From Larimichthys crocea (taxonomy: Eukaryota; Chordata; Actinopteri; Sciaenidae): a stretch of DNA of 64,000 nt. Below, piece after piece: positions 27,054-38,288 of the stretch; within the stretch, counting starts at the first letter, position 1, and each line of letters begins with the position of its first letter. The position numbers were made by a program, and so were the translations under genes. The stretch spans positions 11,647,760-11,711,759 of the forward strand of contig NC_040027.1 in assembly GCF_000972845.2 (NCBI RefSeq). Reading direction: 5' to 3'. The notes below the pieces were generated by a model. It had not been told where the DNA came from and made no database searches. It saw only the letters and a list, made by a program, of their open reading frames with translations.

Positions 27054-28157
27054 TGAGTGAGTGGCGGCTCAAGGCGACCAGAGTTGCAGTCTATGGGGGG
27101 AACCGCTTCAGTGTTGCATAACAGGATGCTCGCGACTTGTTTACACAGCCAGTCTCTGATGCCCTGTCAGAGGCGAGAAAACGCACAGCAGCACACATGC
27201 CTATGTTTGCACGGAGACACAGTTACATGCACACTCGCAGGCTATGTTCCCCTTCGTTAGTGAGACCAATTACCTTGTAATTAAAGCCAGGGCGAGAAAC
27301 GAGCTTTACCACCAGGAGTCTTACAAAGACGGGGGGATGCTGGGCGGAGGTGAGAGAGAAAGAAAGAAAGAGAGTCAACAGGATGGAGGATGGCCTCATG
27401 CTAGCGGAGGTGTTGTTGGGTTCTTATTAAATGGGGAGAGGGTAGAAAAGATGAGACGAAACCAAAGGGTAGAGGAGATGATTAAGTCACCTTATTCCCC
27501 TGAAGAACACGCTGCGCTCTGTCGTGTTTGTGTGCGCTAGATGAAATTCATTTCCTCGGTTGAAAGCAGGACTCATATGACCGCGACCATCCCCATCTTC
27601 AAAGTTTCATTCAGTTTTTAGTCTTAAACAACAACAAGGCTTCGGATGACACAGTACATCTTATTATGGTGAAAACAGACTTTAACCCAACAGAACAGGT
27701 TTTTGCATACTCGCAAGAGAGCAATAAAATGAACTCTAGCCATGACAGCCACATGAACACTCACCAAACCCTCACAAAGATCAATGCACTGAAAAATAAC
27801 AAGCACAAAACGCGTTGGCGAGTGTGTGCTCGTGGAAAACAACGGACATTTGCATGTTTTTAATATTATTAGGTTTTTACCAAAGGATCATTTCAGTGAA
27901 CCGGCATTTCATGAATTCTAGATTAGATTTACACAGATGAATAGAATATGATGCCTGTACTTAACACTTTTAAGAGACAAAGTATAATTACAATAGAGTC
28001 AACTAATCAGATTCTGGCTGCACAGCTCTGCAAAGTTCTGTAATGAATGTCTCCACTCTGAAATAACCCAAACTGGTTGTCAATTATCAGAAGATGTTTT
28101 GTTCTTTGAATGTGTTACATTACATTATCCTGCAGACAGCGGGAACATTAGGAAAAC
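25963..28157. other. dab1 intron 1, part
   Basis: No exon seen. CA run at 26682-26701, TG runs at 26810-26840 and 27006-27052. Otherwise unremarkable intronic sequence between two inverted hAT copies. Confidence 0.6.
27006..27052. repeat. (TG)23 microsatellite
   Basis: Uninterrupted TG run of 47 nt in dab1 intron 1. Confidence 0.95.
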
Positions 28158-28981
28158 TAGGGGTCCCAAAACTTTTTTCGGTGCGGGCCACATCAACTTG
28201 CCTTTCTGTGATGGGGGGCCGGGGTCAGTCTATAACCGGAAATTATATCAGTCCCACCAGGATTTCACGGCCCTTTTTGAAATAGTTGCGGCCTAAAACC
28301 CCTGATGTTGCATGAGGTTTAAAAAAAAAACTGCTGCTTTTTACATTTTTGTTGCAATTTTGTTGCGGGAGGAAGTGAATTTTACATTTTTGTTGCAATT
28401 TTGTTGCGGGAGGAAGTGAAAGTTGCGTTAAATTGCGATTTGAGAGTTGCGGAGAGGGCGCAGCGAGCACTAAGTCCACGGCCCCGGAAAGTGGTGAGGT
28501 CCAGGCAGGAGGGCGCTGTAAAGCTTGCGGCCAGAGCCATAAGCCACCTTCGCCCCCGAGCCTTTCCAAGCCGACCCAGAGCCAGTCGCCCACACCGCTG
28601 CGGAGGAAATGCGCCGGCGCAGGCCAACCAGCACTGGGGAGAGGTCCCACGAGGGGATCCTCCCGCACCGTGCGGCCGTCCCTGACCCGCCGAGTTGAAT
28701 CCCCCGGGCAGACTGTGCGGAAGTCACGAGCAAAGTCACGTCGGAATATACCATTGTGTGAGGGGATGAAAATTGGCTAGTACTGTAAATAGTTCGTAAA
28801 TAAGGTACATTTTAATTAGAATGCCAAGCTTAATCATTAAGTGTGGATATTTTATAATAGGAAAATGCAATTTTGAAAAATAGGCCATGTTTAGAGGGAT
28901 CGTTTGGGATCATTAAGTAGGCCACTCCAATTGTTTAGGCGGGCCGGATGTGGCCCGCGGGCCATAGTTTGGAGACCCCTG
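28158..28981 (-). mobile_element. second copy of GC-core hAT element, inverted
   Basis: Left end taggggtcccaaaacttttt and right end tagtttggagacccctg are the same termini as the element at 24725, in opposite orientation. The GC-rich core (about 28440-28750) is shared. The first terminal base has changed from C to T, and I see no clean 8-bp duplication, so this copy is older or rearranged. Complete without a gap, it shows the real element is about 0.8 kb. Confidence 0.9.
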
Positions 28982-30552
28982 CTTTAGAACGAGCCCTTTA
29001 TACCTAAAGGGGCATCACGTCATCTTTAATGTTGTCTGTCGTGTTTCTACAGTAGCCCAATATGGACAAACCAAACACTGGCCCTAGAGTGTGTTTTGTG
29101 GCTTGGGGTTAGGTTGACAGCCACCCACACTTGAGAGGGATGTGAGGCGAGTGATATTCAGTTGGCCGCTAAATTCTACACATTAGACCTTTTAAAGGTG
29201 TCTGTCATCCTCACCTTCCATCACACTCGAGTCTAAACTTTTCTCTTTCTGCTTTTCCAAAGTGACTTTCACACAGGATGTGAGTGTTTTTGAGTGCGTG
29301 TGCATGGGTGAGACGGTAATGGGCAGTGTGTTGCATCTGTCCCCGACGTATTTTAGAGGTCTAATGTCTTTCTGCCACAGGGGATTGCTGGTTGCCTCAG
29401 GACACACATGCATGCACACACACACTTCCATGCACGGAGAGCTCGGGTCTCTGGCCGTGCCCCTGTCATCCAGGTCAGAGCACCGGGCGGCTGGGAGATG
29501 GAGCTGTGGGAAAAAAAAGGGGGGAAAGAAATAGAGATGGATGGAGTAGGTGTTTGGATGAAGGGAACAAAAGGGCAAGACGATTACACCACTGTAGCTT
29601 TTTGAGATTGTCCAGAATTTCAGCTGAAAAGAAGCATCTTCATTTAGTGAACTCGACAGTAGTCATGTTGCAAATAAGACAGGAAAGAGGCGCATCAGCA
29701 AAGGCACAGCGCTCGCTTATTGATGAGTGGCAGCACTACTTTATCATCTCATTTTACACCCGATGTTTCACTTCAGCAAGTTATGGCTATGTTTTTGTAA
29801 CGCATGCATATGCGTAGACTCAGTCAAGTGTGAGCTTTTGTGTGCCGAATCAATCGGCCAGAATTAAGCATGCAGCTGACGGGGGAACTTGTTTTCTTGG
29901 CACATGCTGTCTGTGGGTTTAAAAGAGTCTGTGAGAGTGGGTATGAATGAGTGCTTCATCTTAGCAGGTCTTTGATAGGTAAAGAAGATGCACACGCAAA
30001 AAAAAAGTCCCCCCTCACACACATTCTGACATGCTTTTAGCAGCAGGGTGTAGAAGCAGGATTAATTGGAGAGTAACTGCCGCGTTCCCTCATGTGCTTT
30101 TGAGTGTTTGTTGGGAACCATCCCAGCTGTAGTTAAGAGCCTCTGGGTGCTTCTTCATCTGGAGCACAGTGAAACACAGCCACACATTTTAGCAGCAACT
30201 CCAAGTCGTACAGGCGTGCTGAAAATGAAAAGGTGCATCAGCTTTTGTGCCGCTGACATCAGTTCTGAGGAATATCAGACGTCAACAACTTCCCGTCACA
30301 AAGCATCGAGCAAAGGCACAAGTCCACCTTTCGTACACATAGAGCTGCTACATTTTTTTACTCATTCTTACCTGCTGGCCTCAAACTAATAGTCTAAATC
30401 TCTAATGTCCAATGAAATTAATGAACTAGACTGTTACACATTGTTGGCCTTAAACTAAAAAGCTCTTTGCGCCAGGCTTCAATCTTCAGCCTGGATGGTC
30501 AGTAAGCATTTAAATAAAGAAAAACTGCACCGTTGAGGGTCATCTCGATTAC
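28982..30552. other. dab1 intron 1, part
   Basis: No exon, RNA gene or transposon end recognised. Short open frames only. Confidence 0.55.
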
Positions 30553-30659
30553 CTCTGCAGGTCCAGTCAAGTCAATTTTATTTCTAAAAACCAGAATCAG
30601 GTATTACAACTTTCTTCAAGGGGCGTTACAGTCAGTAAAGCAGACGACACCTTCAGACC
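30553..30659. mobile_element. fragment of an older interspersed repeat (left part)
   Basis: ccagtcaagtcaattttatt recalls the start of a common teleost repeat. It is interrupted by the hAT at 30668. Sequence right of that insertion (31467 to about 31600, A-rich, with ataaaacaccaagaaatcat) may be its continuation. Low certainty. Confidence 0.35.
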
Positions 30660-30667
30660 ATTGGATA

Positions 30668-31458
30668 CAGGGTCGGACTGGGAACAAAATTCGGCATTTT
30701 TCCTCTGGACCGGCCCACCATTGGACCGATGAACCCGCCCCCAAAACACACACACTCAAACATTCACCCACCCACCCATACTGAACCCCCAAATACCCCA
30801 TAAATAACACAGAACATAGTATGCTCAATGAAGATCATGTTGTACATGTCTACACCTCATTAAACTTTAGAAACAGTCTACTTACAGCACTGATTTAAGC
30901 TACAGAGCAGACAATTAACTTTGAACATATAGGGGCGGTGCTTAACTCGGTAGCTTAAGCAGCTGCTCCATATGCGAAGGCTCACTGCGGAGGCGCAGGT
31001 TCGACTCCCGACCTGTGCGGCCCTTTCCCACATTTTAACTCGGATTTTCTCTGCTCCTCCTTTCCTCTTTTTAGAACCTCTGTCGTCCATAATTTATTGT
31101 AATTAATATTCATGCAACATACAGTATGAAGTTTATCTATAGACTGTATATGAGTCTATCCCTGTTTCGGTTTCACATAAATCTAGCGGCTGCATGGACG
31201 CATCCATTTGAGGGAGGGTGTAAATCGTAACTTCTGAACCCGTCATGAAGAGACAAATATTAACCGATATTAGCCAGTGCAACCCAAAGCCTATTCCAAA
31301 TGGATGCAAATGGGCCGCAAGTCCATTTTAGGCTGCTGGGCAAATGTTGCAGAGACTACAAAATAACAAATACATACATACAAAAAAACGTGATGTGGCT
31401 GAGATGGACCGGCCCATCTGGCATTTGCCTGGTAGCACAGACCGCCAGTCCGAGCCTG
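30668..31458. mobile_element. non-autonomous hAT transposon (791 bp), perfect 8-bp duplication
   Basis: Left terminus cagggtcggactggg; right terminus in complement caggctcggactggc. Both ends share further inward GGCCCA and GGACCGG blocks. Flanked on both sides by attggata (30660-30667 and 31459-31466), an exact hAT-length duplication. No transposase frame. A tRNA-like module is nested inside. Confidence 0.92.
30932..31025 (+). mobile_element. tRNA-derived SINE head nested in hAT
   Basis: ggggcggtgcttaactcggt resembles an A box region, and caggttcgactcccgacctg contains a near-perfect pol III B box (GGTTCGACTCC). Spacing suits a tRNA-derived promoter, but the acceptor stem does not pair as in a functional tRNA. 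Called SINE rather than tRNA gene. Confidence 0.6.
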
Positions 31459-32673
31459 ATTGGATAATGAAAAGAGCATTAGAAGAACCAATAAAATAGA
31501 TGTGCAGAATAAAACACCAAGAAATCATAACTTATGCAAAGTCTGAGGACAAAAATACAGATTGTAAAACATAAGTAAAGAGTCTGGATCCAGGAGGACG
31601 CTCCGGATGTTATTGACAATAGCCTCCTCAACCATGGAGACCTGGAAGGAGGACGGGCCACTCACAAACACAGCAGAGGCAGCACAGCAGTCACAGAAAC
31701 ATGCAGAGGGAGAAAGAGACATGATAGCATGTAAACTGGGAAGACAGAGAGAGAAAAGGGCCAAATCTACTGGGGGGCAATGATCTTCATCCAAATGTTT
31801 GGATGAGGCGCCGACAGCCAGAAGAGCGAGAAAGAGAGGTTTCTGGACGGGGGATGATCCAACAGAGAGGAGCCAGAGTGAAAAGAGGGAAAGACGACTG
31901 AGAAAACTGACAGAAACAAGAGGTGGTTATCATAGTTTACAGTTTGTTTGTGGATCTCTCATCTGCAGGATTAACATGGACTGAAGTTGATAAATTCATT
32001 AAGACTGACACTGACCCCCACTGTAAGGAAAAGAGTGACAAGGCCAGGATGAAAACTAACTGAAAGTTAGGATGAAAATCTGAGTTTTTATCTTGGATAG
32101 AAAGGCCTCAACACAGTCCCACTGTTTTTCTACTTGATTTTTCACCTGCCGCTCTGCAGCAGCGTCGACTGACGAATAGAATCTGATTTCAATATGTATG
32201 TAATCTGAATTACCACACCATGGGGGTAGGTTCACGTAGAGACAAAGAGGGGTTGGGGCTTTTGTGGAGCAGAGAGAGGGTGAAAGGAGGTACAAGTTGG
32301 GAGAGCGTGATGGAGGGCTTCACATGAGGCACAGGGTTGCAGTTGCCGGGGGCAATGCTCGAGGGTTCCCTGAAGGGTTGGACGTGTCGTACCAGCAGTC
32401 ACCTGCCATCTATCACCTGTGGAAGTGTGTGCGTGTGTGTGTGTGTAAAAGAGAGAGAGAGAAGAGTGTCAGGGGGGTTCTGCCTGTCATAACGCTCTAA
32501 TCCTGAGTGACGTTTATCCAACGGAGGCCTCCGCTCATTCATCCATCCATCACGTTCTATTCCTTTCTATCCCTCCTCTCCATCCTTTGCTCTCCGCTTT
32601 ATGTCCTTCCCTCCCTCTCTGCTTGTTGCTTCAGACAGACAGTCGAACCAACCCTGCATACCAAGTACCCACA

Positions 32674-32674
<1 letters not shown>

Positions 32675-32717
<43 letters not shown>
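32675..32717. repeat. (AC)21 microsatellite
   Basis: Uninterrupted AC run of 43 nt in dab1 intron 1. Confidence 0.95.
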
Positions 32718-32719
<2 letters not shown>

Positions 32720-33043
32720 ATGTAACGTATGAGGAATTCACTGTTTTACTGTCAAATTCCAGACATTACAACTCTAGCGTGGCACTGGGTAAGTGTTTGA
32801 TGTGGTTTGACATGTTGGGTGGTGCTAATTTGAGTAGCAGCTGGTATTTTTGAATGTGTATCAAAGTGTGTATTTGTGTGTGTGTGTGTGTGTGTAGGTG
32901 TGTTCACCTGTGGAGCTGCCATGACTGATACACCCCAAGATTTTTCTTTCATCAGTGCTATAGTATGGTGGGTGTGGTGTGTGTGTGTGAGCATGTGTTT
33001 GGTTGTGAGTATGATGGAAGAGAAAGATGTGGTGAGTGTGTGT

Positions 33044-33052
33044 CACACACAC

Positions 33053-33087
<35 letters not shown>
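33044..33087. repeat. CA tract directly abutting TG tract (palindrome)
   Basis: A 12-nt CA run (33044-33055) is followed without spacer by a 32-nt TG run (33056-33087). The inner 24 nt are a perfect palindrome centred on CATG. Confidence 0.92.
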
Positions 33088-33088
<1 letters not shown>

Positions 33089-33713
33089 AGCAGCCATGAC
33101 GGATGAAACGGAGGATTCTTTCATTAGTTGTGTTTGAAGCTCAGTGGGGTCATAGCAGTAGCAGCCATTTAATTACAGCAGGGTGAATTCTTCCCCTGCT
33201 GACACGCAGCGACACACACACACACACACACATACACAAGCATGCACACACTCGCAGGGAGGTCTTTCATGGAACATGCTCCCAAAAGGTAATAATATGA
33301 AGCACTCAGCAGGAGAAGTAACCATGGACCCCCTCTGCCGTTTTCTCTCTTTCTTCCCCTCTTGGCCTTTCCTCGACTTCTCCCTCGCTCGGCGTTTCTC
33401 TCCCCGGGTGTGCTAAGTATAGCAGCAGTAATGGTGATGGATGCAGATGGAGGGAGCAGGTCTTAAATGTCAAACTCAAATGAAAACCGTTGTTCCAGTG
33501 AGACGGAAACAGCTGGACATTTCCAGTGTTATTTAACATTCAACACATTTACATACACACACACAGAAGAGGTCCTGCCCAGGATAACAATGAAGAAATG
33601 TTTTGATCCAATTATATAAATATAAATACAATATACATGTAAATACGAACCAGAAAGGATTTCTCCAAAATCAAGAAAACTTTCTTAATTTTTAATGTTT
33701 TGATTCAATTTTT

Positions 33714-33975
33714 TGGCTGGAGCCAATCCCAGTTGACTTTGGGCGAGAGGTGGGGTCCACTGTGGACAAGTCACCTGTTCAGGACACGGCGCATAGAGAC
33801 AAACAACCATTCACACCAGTTAACGTATTAAGTGCATGTCTTTGGACTGTGGGAGGAAGCCGGAGAGAACCCATGTAGACTCCACACAGAAAGAGTAAAG
33901 AGAAACAGTTCAAACCAGGTTCGAACTGTTGCCTCGTGCTGTGAGGTGACAGCGCTAACTACTACACCACTGTGA
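33714..33975 (-). mobile_element. tRNA-derived SINE, minus strand
   Basis: Read on the minus strand it starts near 33974 with cacagtggtgtagtagttag (A-box-like), then a B box (AGTTCGAACCT), then a tail containing cttcctcccacagtccaaag and ending with a gggattggctccagcc block followed by A-rich sequence. This order is that of an abundant teleost SINE family (recalled from memory). Confidence 0.75.
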
Positions 33976-34024
33976 AGTTGCATTTATGACTTTTCTTTTT
34001 TAGCTGTAACCATGCCCAACGTTA

Positions 34025-34903
34025 CATTTTTTTCCAATTGTTTAAACACAATTTTGCAAACTAGGCTGGTTTTATCAAAACACTAACACAATTCACCAAA
34101 CCACACACACCCAAACTGCAAAACACCTCATATATCCTGCAAAATGAAGCACTGCGATCAAAATCAAACTTTTGCACCAGATGGCACACACTTCATTTGT
34201 AATGATAAGCACTGTCATCTTTAGTATGCTTTGCCATAATACTAACATAGTTCAAACTGTAGAGAATTCTTCAGATTGTTCACATGCACAGAAATATTTG
34301 CAGATACTATTTTTTTACCAAACAAGTCAGTGCAACGCATGCACAGCAGATATATTTACATTGGAGTGAACTAAAATGTGCTCACAAAACAGTGAGCTGA
34401 AAAATACAATTACAGAAAAAATGTGCAGAAAAAATAATAAAGCAAAATAATTAGACAGCGCTGCTCTACCCCGACCTCTCACTCTTCCTCCCCCTCTCAT
34501 TCTCACCCTCCGTCTTCCTCTTCCTCTCTCAGCAATGTCTTCCATTGTTGTTGTAAAAGAAAAAAAAGATGCTCACCTGTTCTCTTTTATTGCTTACTTC
34601 CTGACAATTACATAACACCATGTGCTGCCTGTTTGGCCAGGTGGCACATGTAGTGGCCAATGAGCTCATGTAGTGTCATTTTAAATGGCAGTGTTTGTGA
34701 CTTTATGTCAGATCGTTGTGTCTTATGCAGAGAACCGCGTTCAGTACACTTAAAAAGAGCCGCTTCGAATTGCAAAATGTGTGTAAAGCAGAAAATGTGT
34801 TTAAAGTTTTGGAGATTTGAGATGAGGTTTTGCTCCCTGTGTGTCAGTTCAAATGTTTGTGCTATCCATATCATTTCAGTGTGTTAGCAACTGGAAAAAA
34901 CTG
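34025..34903 (-). mobile_element. non-autonomous Tc1/mariner-type element with TA duplication
   Basis: Terminal inverted repeats: left catttttttccaattg, right in complement cagttttttccagttg, extending inward with TAA.CACA. Each end is flanked by TA (34023-34024 and 34904-34905), the Tc1/mariner target duplication. A truncated N-terminal transposase frame on the minus strand supports the class. At 879 bp it is an internally deleted copy. Confidence 0.82.
34425..34545 (-). pseudogene. remnant of transposase N-terminus (RGRG-rich)
   Basis: On the minus strand from 34545: MEDIAERGRGRRRVRMRGGG, then RVRGRGRAALSN, after which the frame becomes unrelated AT-rich sequence. A basic RGRG-rich leader before a helix-turn-helix is, as I recall, typical of one group of fish Tc1/IS630-like transposases. 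The catalytic DDE region is absent. Non-functional. Confidence 0.55.
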
Positions 34904-35194
34904 TAAAGGTTACCCTGTGGAGTTTTTGACCACTAGTAGCGCTCTAGAGAGAGTCCCTGTTTTGTTTATATTGTGCACATACACACACACACGAGCAAAT
35001 GGCAATAACGCGTTGTGGCGACAGTGTGACAGCAAAGGGAGAGAAAAAGAAGACAATAATAAATTTAAAATATTTTTAAAAAATTACAAATGTTTTAAGA
35101 GGGAGGAAATACACTCAGCATATTTGTTAGACCTCCAGGACACACAGTGTGTTTTTTTTGTTTGTTTCCTAGAAAACTCCACAGGGCATCTTAA
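34904..35194. mobile_element. short TIR element, TTAA-type end, invaded by the Tc1-like copy
   Basis: Left taaaggttaccctgtggagt and right, in complement, ttaagatgccctgtggagtt form terminal inverted repeats. Removing the Tc1-like insertion restores TTAAAGG at the left end, so the Tc1-like element jumped into the terminal TA of this one. Internal sequence is AT-rich with no frame. Confidence 0.65.
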
Positions 35195-36977
35195 TGTTTG
35201 TTGGTAGCTGTTTTTTTTTTTACAAGCCGTCTGAGAGATTCAAAGCTTGTTGTGTTTCCTGACAGACAGCTCATGTTTGGATGTGAATAATATATGAGCG
35301 TGTTTTTTTCACACACAGCAGCAGCGGTGGCACGTTTTATGTTATCCACACGGGGGGGGGGGAGACGGGGGGTTAAAGGGGGATTCAACATCGCTGCTGA
35401 CTGTTGCTTTTGAACGTGCTTGTTTATGTGCGTACTCGCCTGTATGCACATTTCACGGGCCCCCCCTTTCAGATTTAATGAAGGCAATATTTAACTGTCT
35501 TCAAACGTCTCTCCCGTGGTTTAATCATTTACTCTCATCTCAGCCCAACTGAGACGTGACACAATAGACGGAGCTGTTCTCTCTCTACTCGCTCCAAAAT
35601 AAGGACAGATGTTCGTCAGCTCTTTTGTCTCCGAAGACTTTGAGGCAGACAGTCATGATTTACTCCGAGTAGGACTGTGACTGAGCGTGTGCTTGTTCAA
35701 TGATTCAGTGCAATGAGCTCCTCCACACGCCGTATGTGTGTGTGTAGGTGTCATTTTATATCAATGGAGAGTGTTTGTCACTCGGAAACAATGTGCTCAT
35801 TTTTCCTTCGCGTGGCACAAATTTTTAAATGAGTTTTCACAAACACGATGTACAAATCTAAAACTTTCTGCTTGTGTCTGAAGGCTAACCCAGCACGAGA
35901 AACATTGTCCAAATAAAAAACGGCCACATCTGTGTGTGCTCATGTGCGGGCCAAAGGACAAAGCCGGGAGAGGTGGGGCATTATTGTTGGACAAAGATGA
36001 TCCAATGGAGCCATATAACACGACTCTTGTCTGTGGTTAAAGGCCTCGTTCCTTCTTTACTGCAGAGCTGTGGGGACTCTATGAAAGGAGGGAGTGTGAA
36101 AGAACGAGGAGAGGAGGAGAGGGACCTCTCCATCACTCTGACTATGACCTTCCAAGAGTCACGCTGTTATAGAGTACAGAACTAATGCCTCAATATATTA
36201 TCTGAATATGCTGCATTATCATTATGCCTCTCCCTCTCACTATCGCTCTTGCAGTCTTTCACTCACATATACACCCTCAGAAACACTGTGCACACACACA
36301 CACACACACACAAAGAGGCAGGAGTGTTCCCCCTCTATACAATATTTGATGATGAAATGTTTGCGCACTGCAGGTCAGAGATAGAGAAACAGAATCGTGA
36401 AAAAGACGGAGAGAGCACGACACAAAGAAAGTGAGTTTAGCCAATTCTCTCTCTCCGCCCGCTGCTTATTGTGTTTGAAGAGGAGCGCCGTAGTCACTCC
36501 ACGAGATAACATATAGACTTCCTGGACAAGAGCAAGGTCAACACGTGCACGCCCATCGCTCACTAATGCGTGCGCACAATGCCGACAGTCTCGCACACAA
36601 TGGAGGGCGAGGAGAGAGGGCGACAGGGGAGATAAGAGCAAAATGTCACACTATTATTTTGCAGGAGAAATGGCCGCAGAGGAGAGCAGTCACGGTTTTT
36701 ACTCGAATCCCGCCGAACCTCATTGATTCACATGTCTGAGTATATTGACCGATGCCATTCATATGATACCGCCGGTCAATGCTCCGACTTAATCACATAA
36801 CAAGAAGTGGCTAACATCAGGAGCTCTGACCTGAACTATGCTTGTTTTGTTTTTGTTGTCAGATTACTGTTGAAGTCTTTTGTGGTCTTTGTGATTGATG
36901 ATCCAGAGGTAATAGCACCGGTCTGAGGTAGATGGAGGTCCTTGACTGGAAGACGTACTGTAAGACTACAAAGTGTT
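35195..36977. other. dab1 intron 1, 3' part
   Basis: No exon seen. G-run near 35351-35372, CA run 36293-36312. The region ends in the TG-tract acceptor of exon 2. Confidence 0.6.
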
Positions 36978-37000
36978 TGTGTGTGTGTGTGTGTCTGCAG
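36978..37000 (+). promoter_or_regulatory. dab1: TG-repeat acceptor of dab1 exon 2
   Basis: A 17-nt TG run sits immediately before ctgcag, where a polypyrimidine tract is expected. UG repeats in RNA are bound by TDP-43 and CELF proteins, and a UG tract near CFTR exon 9 is a known cause of exon skipping. Here the tract is part of the acceptor of a frame-essential exon. Regulatory role inferred. Confidence 0.5.
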
Positions 37001-37140
37001 GGCAGGATCGCAGCGAGGCAGCTCTCATCAGGCGTTTTAAGGGCGATGGCGTCCGCTACAAGGCCAAGCTCATCGGCCTGGACGAGGTCACTGCCGCCCG
37101 TGGAGACAAACTCTGCCAGGACTCGATGATGAAGCTCAAG
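37001..37140 (+). CDS. dab1: dab1 coding exon 2 (start of PTB domain)
   Basis: Completes Gly24 and encodes residues 25-70, beginning [20 protein letters not shown] and ending DSMMKLK. This is the first strand and helix region of the PTB/PH-like fold. Lys46 corresponds to mouse Lys45, which is known to contribute to phosphoinositide binding. The donor is gtaatg. The acceptor is unusual: instead of a normal polypyrimidine tract, a TG run (36978-36994) lies directly before ctgcag. The exon is 140 nt, so skipping it would shift the frame and destroy the PTB domain. Confidence 0.97.
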
Positions 37141-37367
37141 GTAATGAAAGCCTCTGTTGATGTACTTTCAATTAAGAATTTACTTCTTAAAGGTCCAGTG
37201 TGTCAGATGAAGTGACAGGAATGGAATATATGAATAACTATGATGTATAATCACCTAAAAATATGAATCATTATGTTACCTTTGTAACCTCTTCCACAGC
37301 GTCACTGCTCTATATAGGGTCTTTCATGTTTTTTTTGCACATTTTGCAGCCCCCATAGTTTCTTCTT

Positions 37368-38288
37368 CTTCTTTTTAAGTTTTTTGTTTGACAGAGACAG
37401 CTGAAGAAGTGACAGGAATGTTGGCAGAGAGAGAGAGATGGGGAATGACATGCAGCAAAGAGCTGCAGGTCGGATTCGAACCCTGAGCCACTGCAGCAAG
37501 GACTGAGCCTTTGTACATGGGGTGGATGCTCTACCAGCTGAGCTAACCAACTAGGAATGGGAATTGATAAGATTTTTACTATTCTGATTCTATTATCGAT
37601 TCTGCTTAATGATTCGATTCTTTATCGATTCTCATTTGGGGGAAAAAAGAGAACAAACAGTTTGATCAGCATCAACTTTGTTTAGTTAGAAGTATCAGTA
37701 CAGCTGCAGCCTCTGAGCCAGCCAGACTGTCTCTCTCGTCATGGTCATCTTCTAAATGTAATGCAGAAGGCATTCGTTTAATGTGAACTGTTATAGCATG
37801 TTTTACAAAGAAGCACATTGCGCTAACATGGTAGGCAGTGTGTTATTTACCTTCTGTAATAACCACAGAGCTGCTCATAGCCTGGCTGCTGCTGCCGCTG
37901 CTGCTAGGTTGAGATTCATCTCCAGTCCGAAGCGTGTCAAAAACACGACATTCATTTCAAAATATTGCATGTTGTGTGCGCAAATGTTTCTGCATGTTCG
38001 TCATGTTCCCTCCCGACGCTGTTATCTCCACTTTGCAATTATTGCAAGTCGCCCTGTTGCCGTCTGTTTTGGTAAAATGCAGCCAAACTTTGGAGCGTTT
38101 GAACCGAGTGGGTGACATTGTTTACTACTGATTGCACTGCTCGTGTCAAACTTGCGAAAGTTACGTGGCTGGAATCGACAAGAGAATCGTTGGATAAACT
38201 GCCAAACGATTCCATGGAATTTAAAACACACAGAACCGGTTCTCAACAAGAACCGGTTCTCGATTCCCATCCCTATAACCAACACCTC
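37368..38288 (-). mobile_element. tRNA-derived SINE on minus strand, itself split by a hAT
   Basis: Flanked by the 14-bp direct repeat catagtttcttctt (37354-37367 and 38289-38302). On the minus strand the head reads ggttagctcagctggtagag (perfect A box) and then gggttcgaatccgacctg (perfect B box). A body with ctgcatgtcattcccc and cctgtcacttcttcagctgt follows, then an A-rich tail. The hAT at 37552-38275 sits immediately after the first few head bases. Confidence 0.85.
37552..38275. mobile_element. non-autonomous hAT transposon (724 bp), perfect 8-bp duplication
   Basis: Left end taggaatgggaattgata; right end in complement tagggatgggaatcgaga. Flanked by taaccaac on both sides (37544-37551 and 38276-38283). 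No transposase frame. An aaccggttct motif occurs twice near the right end. Youngest layer of the three-level nest. Confidence 0.93.

Larger units (their letters stand above)
31467..33713. other. dab1 intron 1, part
   Basis: No exon seen. CA run 32675-32717, GT run about 32876-32896, CA/TG palindrome 33044-33087, CA 33212-33231. Segments at about 32908-32960 and 33087-33135 (both with TGTGGAGC.GCCATGAC) look like a diverged local duplication. Confidence 0.6.

Noticed and set aside
30932..31025. Possible functional tRNA gene
   Set aside because: A and B boxes are present, but the acceptor stem does not pair and the sequence lies inside a transposon; called a SINE head.
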